This document shows, piece after piece, positions 45,251 through 55,789 of a stretch of 64,000 nucleotides of DNA (its first letter is position 1; each line of letters opens with the position of its first letter). Under the pieces are notes generated by a model, which saw nothing but the letters and a program-made list of their open reading frames with translations, was not told where the DNA came from and searched no databases. Source of the stretch: Gigaspora rosea (taxonomy: Eukaryota; Glomeromycota; Glomeromycetes; Diversisporales; Gigasporaceae); contig QKWP01000063.1 in NCBI GenBank assembly GCA_003550325.1, positions 303,370 through 367,369 of the forward strand, given 5' to 3'. The position numbers and the translations under genes were made by a program.

Positions 45251-45882
45251 TGTTATAGAATGAGTTATAATGTTATTTTCTTAATGTATTTTCTATTAGT
45301 ATTATTAGTTATATTTTATTGGATTATTTTATTATTTTATTTTATTATATTATTTTATATTATTAACTATAAATAGCTTAGTTAGAAGTACAAATGAAAT
45401 AATTACCTCTTACCATTCTTACTATTCTTACTATTCTTACTATTCTTACCATTTTTACTATTCTTACTATTCTTACCATTCTTAATATTCTTACAATTCT
45501 TACTATTCTTGCCATTTATACAATTTCTACTATTTCTACGTTTTCTATCATTTCTGCTATTTTTACTATTTTAACTAATAGTTTTGAAAAGATATATAAA
45601 TTCTATATTTCTACCCTCCAGTACATATGACTCAGATTCCTCTTTTTTCTTCTTTTAATATTTCGGAATAGCTTTATCTTTTGAATATTGTATCATAATA
45701 AATAAAAATATATTTGCAAATAAATACTCTTTAGTTCTTTAATAAATATTTAATGAACCACTCTAGTAAAGTAATATTTTGGTTTCATACTACTTTACAG
45801 TATATCTTCTCTGACCCTTACAAGATCCCTGTCACCATGTGTTGTATTGCAAGTACTATATTGAAGGCTATTGTCATTAGGA
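45251..45882 (+). mobile_element. 3' LTR of the gypsy element
   Basis: It begins TGTTATAGAATG and its 3' part aligns with the LTR at 20012-20510. A TTCTTACTATTC minisatellite (about 45410-45555) takes the place of the TTTTATACTTTTA one in the other LTR. The end is eroded or cut near 45882, where a tRNA-headed element body begins. Confidence 0.75.
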
Positions 45883-45884
45883 AT

Positions 45885-46290
45885 TGTCTATTTAAACTTT
45901 CTAATCTACATTCTATCTATTACTAAATCTAAACTATTATATATATATATAGCTTGGTTCTTCTAATTTTTAGTCAAACTGCACTTGAGCTACTTTACTC
46001 TTTCAGAATGTTTCTGCCTTATGCATATATGTTCCATACATATAACTGGCTCATCAGTAGTGCAGCTACTTGCTTCAGTCCTTACAAGGTTCATTACAAT
46101 CCCTGGTACTCACATTTATCATTTTCTCTAACCTTCACTAATCTCTTCCAAACTACCAAACAAGTTATTCTAAATAGGTCAATTTATCTTAGCTCTAAGT
46201 GCCTTTAAGCTTTTCATCTTTTGTTCCTACTTCTGTAGCATAGGCCCTTTTTCTCTGGTGCATAGTTTTGGTAGCTAGGTTGGTAAAAGA
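45885..46290 (-). mobile_element. Headless fragment of the tRNA-headed element
   Basis: Words such as ATTGTCTATTTAAAC, AGTCCTTACAAGGTTCATTA, AAGTGCCTTTAAGC and CATAGGCCCTTTTTCTCTGG match, in order, the bodies at 11.6-12.9 kb (same orientation) and 26.3-27.3 kb (inverse). There is no tRNA head. The ORF at 45954 is part of this body. Confidence 0.6.
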
Positions 46291-46299
46291 TATTAATGT

Positions 46300-47459
46300 T
46301 TTAAATACAACTTAAAATATAACATTATAAATATTTAGATATATTAGCTAATGCTTTATAGTAATATAATGAATTATTTTGTTTTTTTGAAATTTATTTT
46401 TATTTTCCAATATATAGAGACTTGCAGAATTTGTAATACAGTTTAACTAATTATTTTTCAAATTATTTGAATTACTGTTGATTAATAAATTATAATAATG
46501 CATGTACATACAAATTTGTTATATTGATTTATTTATACATATAATAAAATTTAAAAAATTTGCCTAGTAAAAAACTTGTGATTTTTTTTTAAAAAAAGTT
46601 GTACTAAAAGTTAAATTGATTTTTGCATAAAAATAATTTATAATTGCATTTGTTTGGACATTAAAGTATAAAATATTATTTGTCTAAACTGTTAAAATAT
46701 AAAATTTTATTTGTTGAGCAATTAAAGTATAAACAATTCAATATTTTTTCAAATTCTGTCTAACTCTGCTAAGATGATTATTTTATTTGATTCAATATTA
46801 TAATCAACACTATTGTGACAGAATCAGCACATTAGATTATTACTGTCCTTAAATTCTAATATTTGAATGTTAATGAAACTTACTTTGACCATAATGATAA
46901 TAGAATTTGAAAAAAAATAAACACATAAACTTTTATATTATTATTTTATAGTAATTTATTATACTTAGCTATACTACAATAATTTTATTTATTGAGGTTC
47001 GGAATTTGCTGATCAAAAAAAAGTACTCAATGGTTACTGATTCTGATTTCTGATTTCTTTAGCATTTTTTTAGAATTTTAAATTGAATTATATATTTGGC
47101 TGAAAATTTTTGTAGAAATGCTGTAGAAGTTGTAGATTAATTACTTTGCAACATAACTTTTGTAAGAATATTATTTGCGTATTCATCATTTTACAAAGAA
47201 TTTGAGTATTATTTCTTTTTTAGGCTAATAAAATTTACTATTGCATTATGAGAGAAAAGAAGTTTAAGAGGTGTACCAAATTCAATCTTATAAGAATTAT
47301 AACATGATTCTAACAAAATAATTTGTTTATTACTGAATGAATTACGAAATTCAATAAGTTTTAGATGTTAAAGTTGCGCAAAAAAAGCTACATTGTGCAT
47401 CCAAAACATGTTCTGGGAAATACATTTTAAACATTAGAAAAGTTTTTTATTTTTTTTTA
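46300..47459. other. AT-rich DNA, no supported gene
   Basis: A minus-strand fragment near 47270 reads KIEFGTPLKLLFSHNAIVNF, but it is isolated. It may be decayed transposase of the mariner-type element ending at 47617; I cannot show that. Confidence 0.4.
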
Positions 47460-47617
47460 ATAAAAAATATATGTATACATTAATATCAACACTGTTAATA
47501 GCAACCTCTTATTAATATCAACCTTTTATTAAGAACAAGTATATTTAAGAAATATAAAAATTATCCATTTGTTAATTGTCTAATCCAAATAGATTGATAT
47601 AAATGAGGGATGACTGT
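47460..47617. mobile_element. Mariner/pogo-type element end
   Basis: The right terminus reads, inverted, CAGTCATCCCTCATTTATATC after TA, the same class as the element at 7701. Subterminal AATATCAAC..TTATTAA words repeat, as in pogo/Fot-type ends. The left end was not found. Confidence 0.5.
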
Positions 47618-47939
47618 ACTATATAAATATATATATAAAGTATACATAAGCTATTATGTAAATATTAGTTGCGTTATCAAAAGTAATATTAAAGAAATCG
47701 AGAAATCAGAAGTCAGAAACATCAGTTTTTTTTTTTTTTTTTTATGGCAAATTTGCAAACCACGAAAATTATATTTTCTGCAATCGAAGCAAATTGCAGT
47801 AAACCACATGCTTTTCGTGATTTGTTTCGATGACAGCAAATTATTCTTGGCTACATACTGTCTTTATAGACACACGCAATATTTTATTCAACAACATGGT
47901 TCAGTCTTTTTCAAAGCCTTAGAGAATTTAAACTTTGCT

Positions 47940-48085
47940 TTGACCTTCGCCAGGAGTTCACCAGGGTTTCGCCAGGGTTTACACCTTTTTTCAGGGTTCA
48001 CCTTTCGCCAGGGATTTCACCTTTTGCCAGGGTTTCCCCTTTCGCCAGAGTTTCACCACTTTCGTCTTTCGCTTAGTTTAAGTTT
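47940..48085 (+). repeat. Minisatellite, CGCCAGGGTTTCACCTTT unit
   Basis: Six or so degenerate 18-24-bp copies of a TTTCGCCAGGGTTTCACC unit. The 216-codon plus-strand ORF crossing it is an artefact of this repeat and chance. Confidence 0.75.
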
Positions 48086-48734
48086 TGTCTTTCGTCATTT
48101 GTATAAAAAGTTTCGCCTAACAACTGTACTCTTGTCACATTTATATATAGGGTTTAAACATCATAGAGGCTCTAAATATCTGTACATTTCAGTAGCTTTA
48201 AACATTGTTAATTCATTCATGTGTTTAGATATCCCAAAGTCAGCTATTAACATTTATTGATGATAAGCCAATATATTTCTTGATTGCTGTTTAAAACAAG
48301 TTATTAATATGCGTTAGTTTAAAATAATATTTTACATATTATAGTTCTTACAAGATCTCTGAAAAAAATTTTTGTTATCATTTAAAAATAATATCACTTT
48401 AGCTATTTCATGCGTATTGTAATTTATCAGCCATTTTAATTTCAGGAAGTTCTTTTTTAACTATTCAGGTAATTTTCCCTCCACAGCAAATTGTAAAATT
48501 AAATTTATTATTGATGTAATCTGTTTAAAATAATATAGATCATTTTATTTCATAGGGATAATCTATTAATTTTTATATGCTTAATTACCATTAGTGATTC
48601 CATAAAGTTGGATAATATTTAGATGGTTATGTTTATCAACAGCAACTAATGCCCGAAGCTACACATCATACATATTGGAAGATTTAAATATTGTCAAATT
48701 TATACTCGAAATTAAAATACATGAAAAATATTAC

Positions 48735-49027
48735 CTAATTAATGAACGCTCTAGCTGAAGTTCCATTGGCAATAATTCTTCTCACATTTGATTCATAATA
48801 AATACTCATACTATTGGTATTAATCGCATTCGTAATTTCGGCAATAATTCCGCTATCGAATTTAAGAACACCTATAGAATTTTACCATGTCACTGTGCAA
48901 ATAATTCCGAAAGAACATTACTAATTACTGTAAAATCACTAAATAAATTATATTCATATTGTTTGATTACTTCTTTCTTTTCATTATTAATGATGTTACT
49001 AATTAATTTATTCAAAGTATCTGCCAT
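48735..49027 (-). pseudogene. Protein kinase N-lobe remnant (TKL-like)
   Basis: ATG 49027 gives MADTLNKLISNIINNEKKEV, IKQYEYNLFSDFTVISN; a frame change then gives SFGIICTVTW (glycine-rich loop-like), a stop, NSIGVLKFDSGIIAEITNAI (the VLK would hold the catalytic Lys) and an end at TAG 48735. The order YxYxxFSDxxxI-G..SFGxx...W...VxLK is that of TKL-type kinases, a family known to be greatly expanded in Glomeromycotina. The C-lobe is missing. One frameshift and one stop: dead fragment. Confidence 0.4.
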
Positions 49028-49194
49028 AATTTCATATCGGCCGATTTGGGTTGACCCCAAATCTACCAATCCTTATCAAAAAAATTTTACACGATAATTT
49101 TTAAAGCGAATATTCATAAAAACGGCCTTTTTAATCAGCTTTGCATTTGTAATTAAGTACTTATAAAATTACGAAATTCATGTATTTAATTATA

Positions 49195-49307
49195 CCGTAT
49201 TGTCGAGAAATAACGCGCAGGGGTGAAATTACGGTTTTCGGCCTAAATTAAGCTTAATTCGGGCCATTTTCTAAATAAAGCCCATGCCCGTTATTCGCGA
49301 AATACGG
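49195..49307. mobile_element. 113-bp palindromic MITE
   Basis: Ends CCGTATTGTCGAGAAATAAC and, inverted, CCGTATTTCGCGAATAACGG, with TA flanks (49193-49194 and 49308-49309). Its AATAACG..CA.GGG words recall the subterminal words of the 43435 element. Confidence 0.75.
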
Positions 49308-49622
49308 TAAGCCAAAAGTAGGTTTAAAAGGCCATTTGTTTGAAAATTAGCTTCCGAATTTACCCTTGATAGTTACCAACCCATCAAACAATGCCCAACC
49401 CATCCTAAAACACCCGAGTATTTCAACAAACGGTAAAAGTACTTCTTTCTACAGCTTAGCATAGCTCTTTATTGAGTTTTATTGGTTTTTTAACTTGTCT
49501 AGACGTCGAAAGGGCTCTTTTGTTAGTTGTAACAAGTGCTTCGTTTGTTAGATTTTCAACGTCACTTAGGAGCAAATTTTCGTGTAACAGTTTATCGAAA
49601 AAAGGCCAAAAAAAGGATACGT

Positions 49623-49790
49623 GTCATTTCACCGACAATCATTTCACCGACAGCTCACTTCACCGACATCACACCGACATCACACCAAGTGACAATTTAC
49701 TAAAAATACATACCTGCAACTAATAAAACCCTAACCCTATGTGATGTCGGCTAAGTGAACTTTCGGTGAAATGATTGTCGGTGAAGTGAC
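49623..49790. mobile_element. 168-bp MITE of TTCACCGACA repeats
   Basis: Ends GTCATTTCACCGACAATCAT and, inverted, GTCACTTCACCGACAATCAT. Nearly the whole element is TTCACCGACA/TTCACCGAAA in the two orientations, with a short CCCTAACCCTA tract in the middle (about 49728-49739). No clear target duplication. Confidence 0.8.
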
Positions 49791-49799
49791 CACCTTCCA

Positions 49800-50630
49800 A
49801 AAAATAAAATCAGCGATATGTGGTAAACAAATGCATAAACCGATTTGTCTTAATGAAACTATGAAATCCGGAAATGACCTTATATGATGTTTTTATTTTC
49901 ATTTAACGGTGTTGATTTTTATATTTGTGTACGTCGTGACCAATGTTGAATGCGAAAACATTAAAAAAATGATTGAAGGAAGGGATATTTTTAAATATGG
50001 ATTATTAACGTTGAATATGAAGCTAATTGATTTTCATTGCAGTGTGTAAGGTTTGTGGTGCAGGCACAATTTTTTTAATGATCTTTAATTTTAGTACAGT
50101 ATTAGTTTTAGAACAAAGTTAGAGGTTAAGTAGTTATATAACATTACTCAAGAAAAACTCTTAGGGCACTTTTGATCTGTTACGTTACAGCTGAACTTGA
50201 AAACTGATTTGTAGTTCAGGAAATCTGCGCTACAAACTTGGCACAGGATTTTTTTTAGCCTGTTTGATTATAAACGCTATATGCGCGAACTTGAATATTT
50301 ATACTAAACTATCAACCGTCTCAAACAAGCCGTATGATATGTTCATAGACAATTGAATTAATAGCAACCTGCAAATTTTTTGCTACGTGAAGAGTTACAC
50401 ACCATAATTGTCAATATAGGCAATCAAAAATGCCGAAGACAGACATTTACTTATATCGATTGTTTAAATTTGAATAATGCTGATTATTAAATTCTTTTTA
50501 TGTTACAGTCAAAGATATATGCATATTTGTACATAAAAATTTGTTTTCTGATAACTGAATATTCCATATAGCGAAGGCAATATATCATAATATGTACTTC
50601 GCTATTTCAAGCTTTGGCTATACTCACATA
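49800..50630. other. No supported feature
   Basis: Moderately AT-rich sequence without a plausible ORF, repeat or terminal structure. Confidence 0.5.
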
Positions 50631-50633
50631 ATC

Positions 50634-50945
50634 AGTTCGGAGCTAAGCGAAGGGATCTATTTTACGCAAAGTGTGATATGCCCACATCACGTGAAGATTA
50701 AGATTGTCCAATCAAATTGTACGTACGTAAGTATAATCCAATTAAATCGTAACACATGGCAAGTTGGTATAAATAGTAAGATCATTAGTATAACTGATAC
50801 GTAATAATAAATTTGGATACTTAGCGTTAGCGTTAATTAGTCCGGAGCGAAGCGAAGAACTCTATATTTTTACGTAAAGCAAGGTTAGTTTGTCCAGCAA
50901 TATCACATGAAAATCATCCAATCAAATTGTAACACATAAACAAAA
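50634..50945 (+). repeat. Direct repeat with CACGTG and CCAATCAAA
   Basis: About 50634-50720 and 50841-50945 share TTCGGAGCTAAGCGAAG / TCCGGAGCGAAGCGAAG, TTTTACG.AAAG and a C(A/G)TG box followed 16-20 bp later by CCAATCAAATTGTA. The box spacing recalls the array at 1.4-1.9 kb. Confidence 0.6.
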
Positions 50946-51129
50946 TTAGTTGTGTATTCGCTCTGGACATACAATGCAACGCATTTACCTAGTTATTATG
51001 AACGAATTAATTTAAAATGAGTGTAAATTATTGAATAGAGGTTTCAATTATAAAAGTATCTGGTTTTAAGCAGAACATGTATGTGAGTTATTCAATATTA
51101 TTTATTTTATTAAGACTATAATTACATTA

Positions 51130-51585
51130 TGCAAAAGTAGTTAATTACTATAACTATACCATACAAAGACGAAATTCCATGGGTAGCATAATTAGTAATA
51201 TAACTATGTGAAGATGATATTCCATAGATAGCATATCTAACAGCATAACTATGCAGAAGGTGAAGTTCCATACTAGCCATTATTAAGACTATAGCTATAC
51301 CAGCAAAGATGAATTTCATGAATAGCATAGCTAACTTTATTCCGTAATATCTACTGTAATAATAGCTATAACTCTATCATATAAAGATAATGATCCATAA
51401 ATAGTATAGCTAATAGCAAAACTATGCAAAGACAAAATTCAATAGCAGCTATTGTAGTGATTATTATAACCACACCATATATAAACAGTATAGCTAATAT
51501 TATTCCATAGCAGCTGTTGTAATAATAGCTATGACTATATCATGCAATATGAAGTTCCATAAATAGTATAGCTAATATTGTAGTG
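51130..51585. repeat. Minisatellite, ~60-bp unit
   Basis: Seven or eight degenerate copies of a unit containing ATAACTATACCA, AAAGATGAAATTCCAT and AATAGCATAGCTAA. The minus-strand ORF here is built from the repeat. Confidence 0.85.
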
Positions 51586-52399
51586 CGCTGATATAAGCAA
51601 ACTACATAAATATATAAATTTAAAATATTGTAGCACACAATAGTTTAATAATATATAGTTAATTCAGCAAAAAGAATTACGTTTTTTAGCAAAGTCACGG
51701 GAAAACAGTGTGAATGCACGAGTAAGTATAGTACAGATTGAAATCTGGATTTGCACGTGTGTGCCCTTGAGATGGTGGTTTGTAAATGGTCCGTATGTCC
51801 ATGTCAATTTGCATGTGAAGCTATGTATATTGGATGTACGTTCTTTCTGCAAGACAATTGACACGGAACGTGAATGGAACGGATGAGTAAGCGTAAATTC
51901 ACTGTCGACTTTTCAAAGAACATTTTATTAGAAGAGGACTTAATAGTAGTTAGAGTATATACATATCTGAAAATAAGCTGATTGTACTGTACATGTTTAA
52001 AATTTGCAATGAATTTTTTTCGTTAAAATACTATAACGAATTTGATTGGCTATCTGTGCATTATGACATTCTTGATCGTCCTGATTTTTCCCAAAATTGT
52101 GATTGGATAATGCCGCCTTTGACAGGTATCCCTGAAAGATCGTTACAGATGCACCATTCAAATCTCTTCTAATAATTGACTTTATATGCTCTATGAAACT
52201 ATCTTCTGCGCACTAATAAAAAAGATTCCTTGTAAAATTTTTGATATAAAATAATCCCTAGATCGATCATAACGCTTAACTCTAACGTAAAGGTTTATTA
52301 CTTTAAAAATTCGAGATCGTCTTGATTGGTTCATATTGTCAATCTTTCATTGACAGTTTATACAGTTTATCGTTTTTTTTTTAAAAAAAAAAAAAACAA

Positions 52400-52760
52400 A
52401 TAATTTTGCTTCAGAGTTTTTTTCTAGTGAAATATAAATAAAACCATTAACGAAAATAAGAAGAAAAAATTTTTATTTGCAAAAAGAGTCGAAAAGTATT
52501 ATTTATGCACCTCCAGAATTCGTTAATAAAAAAAACAAATCGAAAATATTCACAAAAATAAGGAAAATATTTTTGTTTGCAAAATGAAACGAAATTATGA
52601 TTTATGTGCTTTCAGTGTTCTTTTTGCTAGTAAAAATAAATGAAAATATCAAAAACATTAATGAAAAAAAGAAATATATATATGTTTATTTATACACTCC
52701 AAAGTTCTTTTCTATAAAAATTAATCAAAAATATATTGAAAACATTAATTAAAATAGATG
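52400..52760. repeat. ~115-bp tandem repeat, 3-4 degenerate copies
   Basis: Copies share TTATGCACCTCCAGAATTC / TTATGTGCTTTCAGTGTTC / TTATACACTCCAAAGTTC and AAAATATTTTTGTTTGCAAAA. Low-complexity A/T filler in between. Confidence 0.65.
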
Positions 52761-52779
52761 TTCCGATACAATTAAGAAA

Positions 52780-53285
52780 TTTTTATAAACTTTTTGTTCG
52801 GTACTTCGCCCAACTTTATTAAACCATATTTTGGCTGCAATTTTTACTTCAAAAAATAATTTAAAACACTTAAAATGTCCCATGTTCATTTTGATTGAAA
52901 CAGATACAATCAATATTCGATAAAATTGTTAATCATTTACACAAGATTATTTTTTTAAAAAAAGCGCTAAACTCAAAGGACAAAAGTTAGTATAAACGTA
53001 GAAATCATTAAAAAATTGTTAATAATAATAATTGAAAAGAATAACGTGAAATTTTTGTCATTCTAATAAGTGAATTTGTTTCGTCCAATTAGTAAATCCA
53101 ATATTGAAACATTCTCGATCATCTATATCTTCTAAATAGAGTTCGTCCGTTTAAACGTTTTTGATTGATATCTGTGATTTGACAACTATTGCGACATTCT
53201 TGATCGTCTTTATGATTGTCAAAAATGTAACTACTAGGAAACGGATACCGTTAGTGTCCGAAACCAAATAACAATTAATAAACAT
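52780..53285. other. No supported gene
   Basis: AT-rich sequence. ACATTCTTGATCGTC words near 53200 also occur near 52065, so some old duplication is likely. Confidence 0.45.
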
Positions 53286-53289
53286 CGGG

Positions 53290-53592
53290 CTGATCGGATA
53301 CATCTATGTACCCCCACCCAAAATGAAAATGATTGTTAGGATAAGGTTAGCAATTTAGAAAAAATTATCTATACTAAAATTTCGCAAGGAGATGTTTTTG
53401 TTAGAACGCAGAAGTTAGTTTCATAAGAAAAATTTCAAGATAAAAGCGATTTTTTAAAAAACGATAAAATTTTTAATTTTAACGTTACACATTGATCGTT
53501 CGTGTAAATTCGACGTGACGAACATTGATTGGATACAGTAAATAGCGTGATTTCCAAATCGGGTGGGGGTACATTGATGTACCCGAGCTGAT
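53290..53592. mobile_element. ~300-bp MITE with ATGTACCCCCACCC subterminal repeats
   Basis: The left side reads GCTGATCGGATACATCTATG then TACCCCCACCC; the right side inverted reads GATCAGCTCGGGTACATCAA then TGTACCCCCACCC. Precise ends and target duplication are uncertain. Confidence 0.6.
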
Positions 53593-53699
53593 CCATGTAG
53601 TCGGGTAATACAAACACAAAAAAGGAAAATTGGCCATTCGGAGAACGTAAAATGTTATTGTCCCGGATCAGCCCGACACGCGAAAATACAAGAAAACGA

Positions 53700-54813
53700 G
53701 TGTTTAAACCAAAGATGGCGTCGAAACGAAACCTACCCGAAACTAGTTTCGGAAGGGTTCTAATCCGAAACTAGTTTCGGATTTTTTTTAAAAAATCGAA
53801 ACTCCGAAACCCGAAACTATAATCCGAAATCAAGGCCTATAATCTATCATAAAGTTGATTTATTTTAGTGAACCCAAAATGTAAATTATTTTTGAATAAA
53901 TTATAGCATTATATAGATCATTTTTTTTAATTGTTTTTTTTTTTTCACTGCCTTGTTCTGTTCGGTTTTTTTTAAAGCTGGTCAACTTTATTTTTAATAT
54001 CGTACCGTTATTACAACTGATTTAAAAATTCTAGGGCAATAGAAAAAATTGCCAATGATCAATCGATAAGTATTTGATGCCTTTTGATACCAATAATTTA
54101 TTTAATTCTGGGTAACTTATAATTTCTATCATTAGTAGATATGGACGTACTAATTACTTATTATTACTTGATATCGTATCCAGTTTTTACGTAGTAAGTA
54201 AAAAAAAAAACTGATGCTTGTAAAAGCAACCTTGATTGTCAGAATATAAACTCCGGAATTAATTATACCTTTCATTTATACTTGTGATTTATAACAACAA
54301 AAAAGACTGCACGCATGCAATAAATTGCTGGATGCATTCCAGCCCAAATAGCGCTGGATATTCAAATTTTATTGTATTCTTTAAGGAGATATATACATCA
54401 ATGCGATTAATGTGTATTGAAGAGATACACAGCATGCATCAGTGCATTTTAAAGAGATATATAATACATTAAAGCAATAAATGTATATGGAAATTTGGGT
54501 AGTTTTTGGTGTTCAGGTGAGGTTTCGGGTTTCAAATGAGGTTTCGGGTGTCCAGTGAGATTTCGAGTCTCGGATAAGGTTTCGGGAGTTATAATCCGAA
54601 GCCCGAAACTTTCGGATTTGGCACAAAAGGGTTTCGGCACCAACTTTGGAGAGAATAAACAAATAAATTATTGTTATTTTGGCAGTTTGGGGGTTTCTGT
54701 TGAGGTTTCAGGTTGAGGTTTCGGGTTTCGAAGTTTCGGATAAGGTTTCGGAAGCCATAATCCGAAACCCGAAACTTTCGGAATCGGCAAAAAGCCATCT
54801 TTGGTTTAAACAC
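53700..54813. mobile_element. 1.1-kb element with perfect 20-bp TIRs and CCGAAAC repeats
   Basis: The TIRs GTGTTTAAACCAAAGATGGC are identical at 53700-53719 and 54794-54813. Both subterminal regions are dense in CCGAAAC / GTTTCGG words, including paired CCGAAACTAGTTTCGG palindromes at the left. Two Arg/Pro-rich minus-strand ORFs at the right come from these repeats. No transposase and no unambiguous target duplication. Confidence 0.75.
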
Positions 54814-54819
54814 AACTTT

Positions 54820-55300
54820 AGGCACTAATTAACAATTATTTATTTATAAATCCCCTAAATTTTTAATTCACGAACTTAGTTTACTTTCTTTTTTGGGTTA
54901 GTATCACCCGTGAAAATAAGCAAATCGACAAATTTCTACCATAAAGTCCTCGCCACGCTTCGGACAATTACGAAATTTCGATCATCTGCGTGACGTCAAA
55001 TTTTATTTTCCTCATAATGTGATCGCACTCGAATATAACCGCATTAGCAGTTATCGCTATAAATATCATAAACTAAATGTCGTATATTCAAATTTGTTAA
55101 AAAATTGTGGTTCGAATATTATTACATCACTTACACGTATTTTAATCGATACATGAATTAATAATCAATACGTAAGCTTTTTTTTGCATCAGCATCGCGA
55201 TAATCAATGTAATGTAAACACGGACAACACTAGACTACTTATTATCACTCGCTTTGGAGTCTTGGTAAATTTTTTTTCTTTTCGTTTATTTCTTTTCTAC
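54820..55300. other. No supported feature
   Basis: AT-rich sequence without plausible coding or terminal structure. Confidence 0.5.
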
Positions 55301-55411
55301 ATACTGAAAACTGCTATAGGAATTAAAATGGACTGATGGCCTTGGAACCAAGGTTTAAACATGAAAAAAATATTTGAATGGTATTTGAAATCTGCTGAGG
55401 GAACGATTCAT

Positions 55412-55525
55412 AGATTAGGCCACGCAAAGTTGATTTTTCGATTTGCATTACATGAATTTCAAAATTCGGGATGGATGGACGGATTTTTTTTTAATTTACT
55501 GCAAATAGAATAATCTTCACATTTA
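55412..55525 (-). repeat. Inverted relic of the satellite at 1-1140
   Basis: GGCCACGCAAAGTTGATTTT, then TTGCATTACATGAATTTC, then TTTACTGCAAATAGAATAAT are the complement of the satellite core in correct order, about one unit. A short direct-orientation piece (GAAAAATCAACACTGTGTGGCC) lies near 55735-55757. Confidence 0.7.
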
Positions 55526-55789
55526 AGTTTATACAAGGTTAGTTTTTCATTTTGCGCAACAATGCATAAAAACATTGGGCCGGCAGTCATATTTTTACCG
55601 TCAATTCTATCGGACAATTACGGGAATTAAGGACTCCATCGGGTGATACCGGATGAAAAGAGTGTGAAAAATAAATGTCAAAAATCGAACAATTGGCACA
55701 ATTGGGATCTATGGGAAGCGGGTAATGAAAACCGAAAAATCAACACTGTGTGGCCTTACCTTCACGGTTTAAAGTTTTGGTAATTTTTT

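Larger units (their letters stand above)
32840..45882 (+). mobile_element. Degenerate Ty3/gypsy LTR retrotransposon
   Basis: Plus-strand remnants occur in the gypsy order: gag with a CCHC knuckle (33.6-34.5 kb), an unrecognised pol 5' part, RT (37.3-38.0), RNase H (38.4-38.5), integrase zinc and core domains (38.8-40.0) and integrase C-terminus (42.8-43.1), then a further ORF, a polypurine tract and a 3' LTR. No 5' LTR or primer-binding site is visible upstream of gag; the gap and AT-rich block may hide or replace it. At least six smaller elements are inserted. Many stops are TAG/TAA/TGA at positions where Gln, Trp or Arg are expected. Confidence 0.85.

Noticed and set aside
47610..48260. 216-codon plus-strand ORF
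   Set aside because: It runs over AT-rich DNA, a T-run and the CGCCAGGGTTTCACC minisatellite; no domain, and residues follow the repeat.
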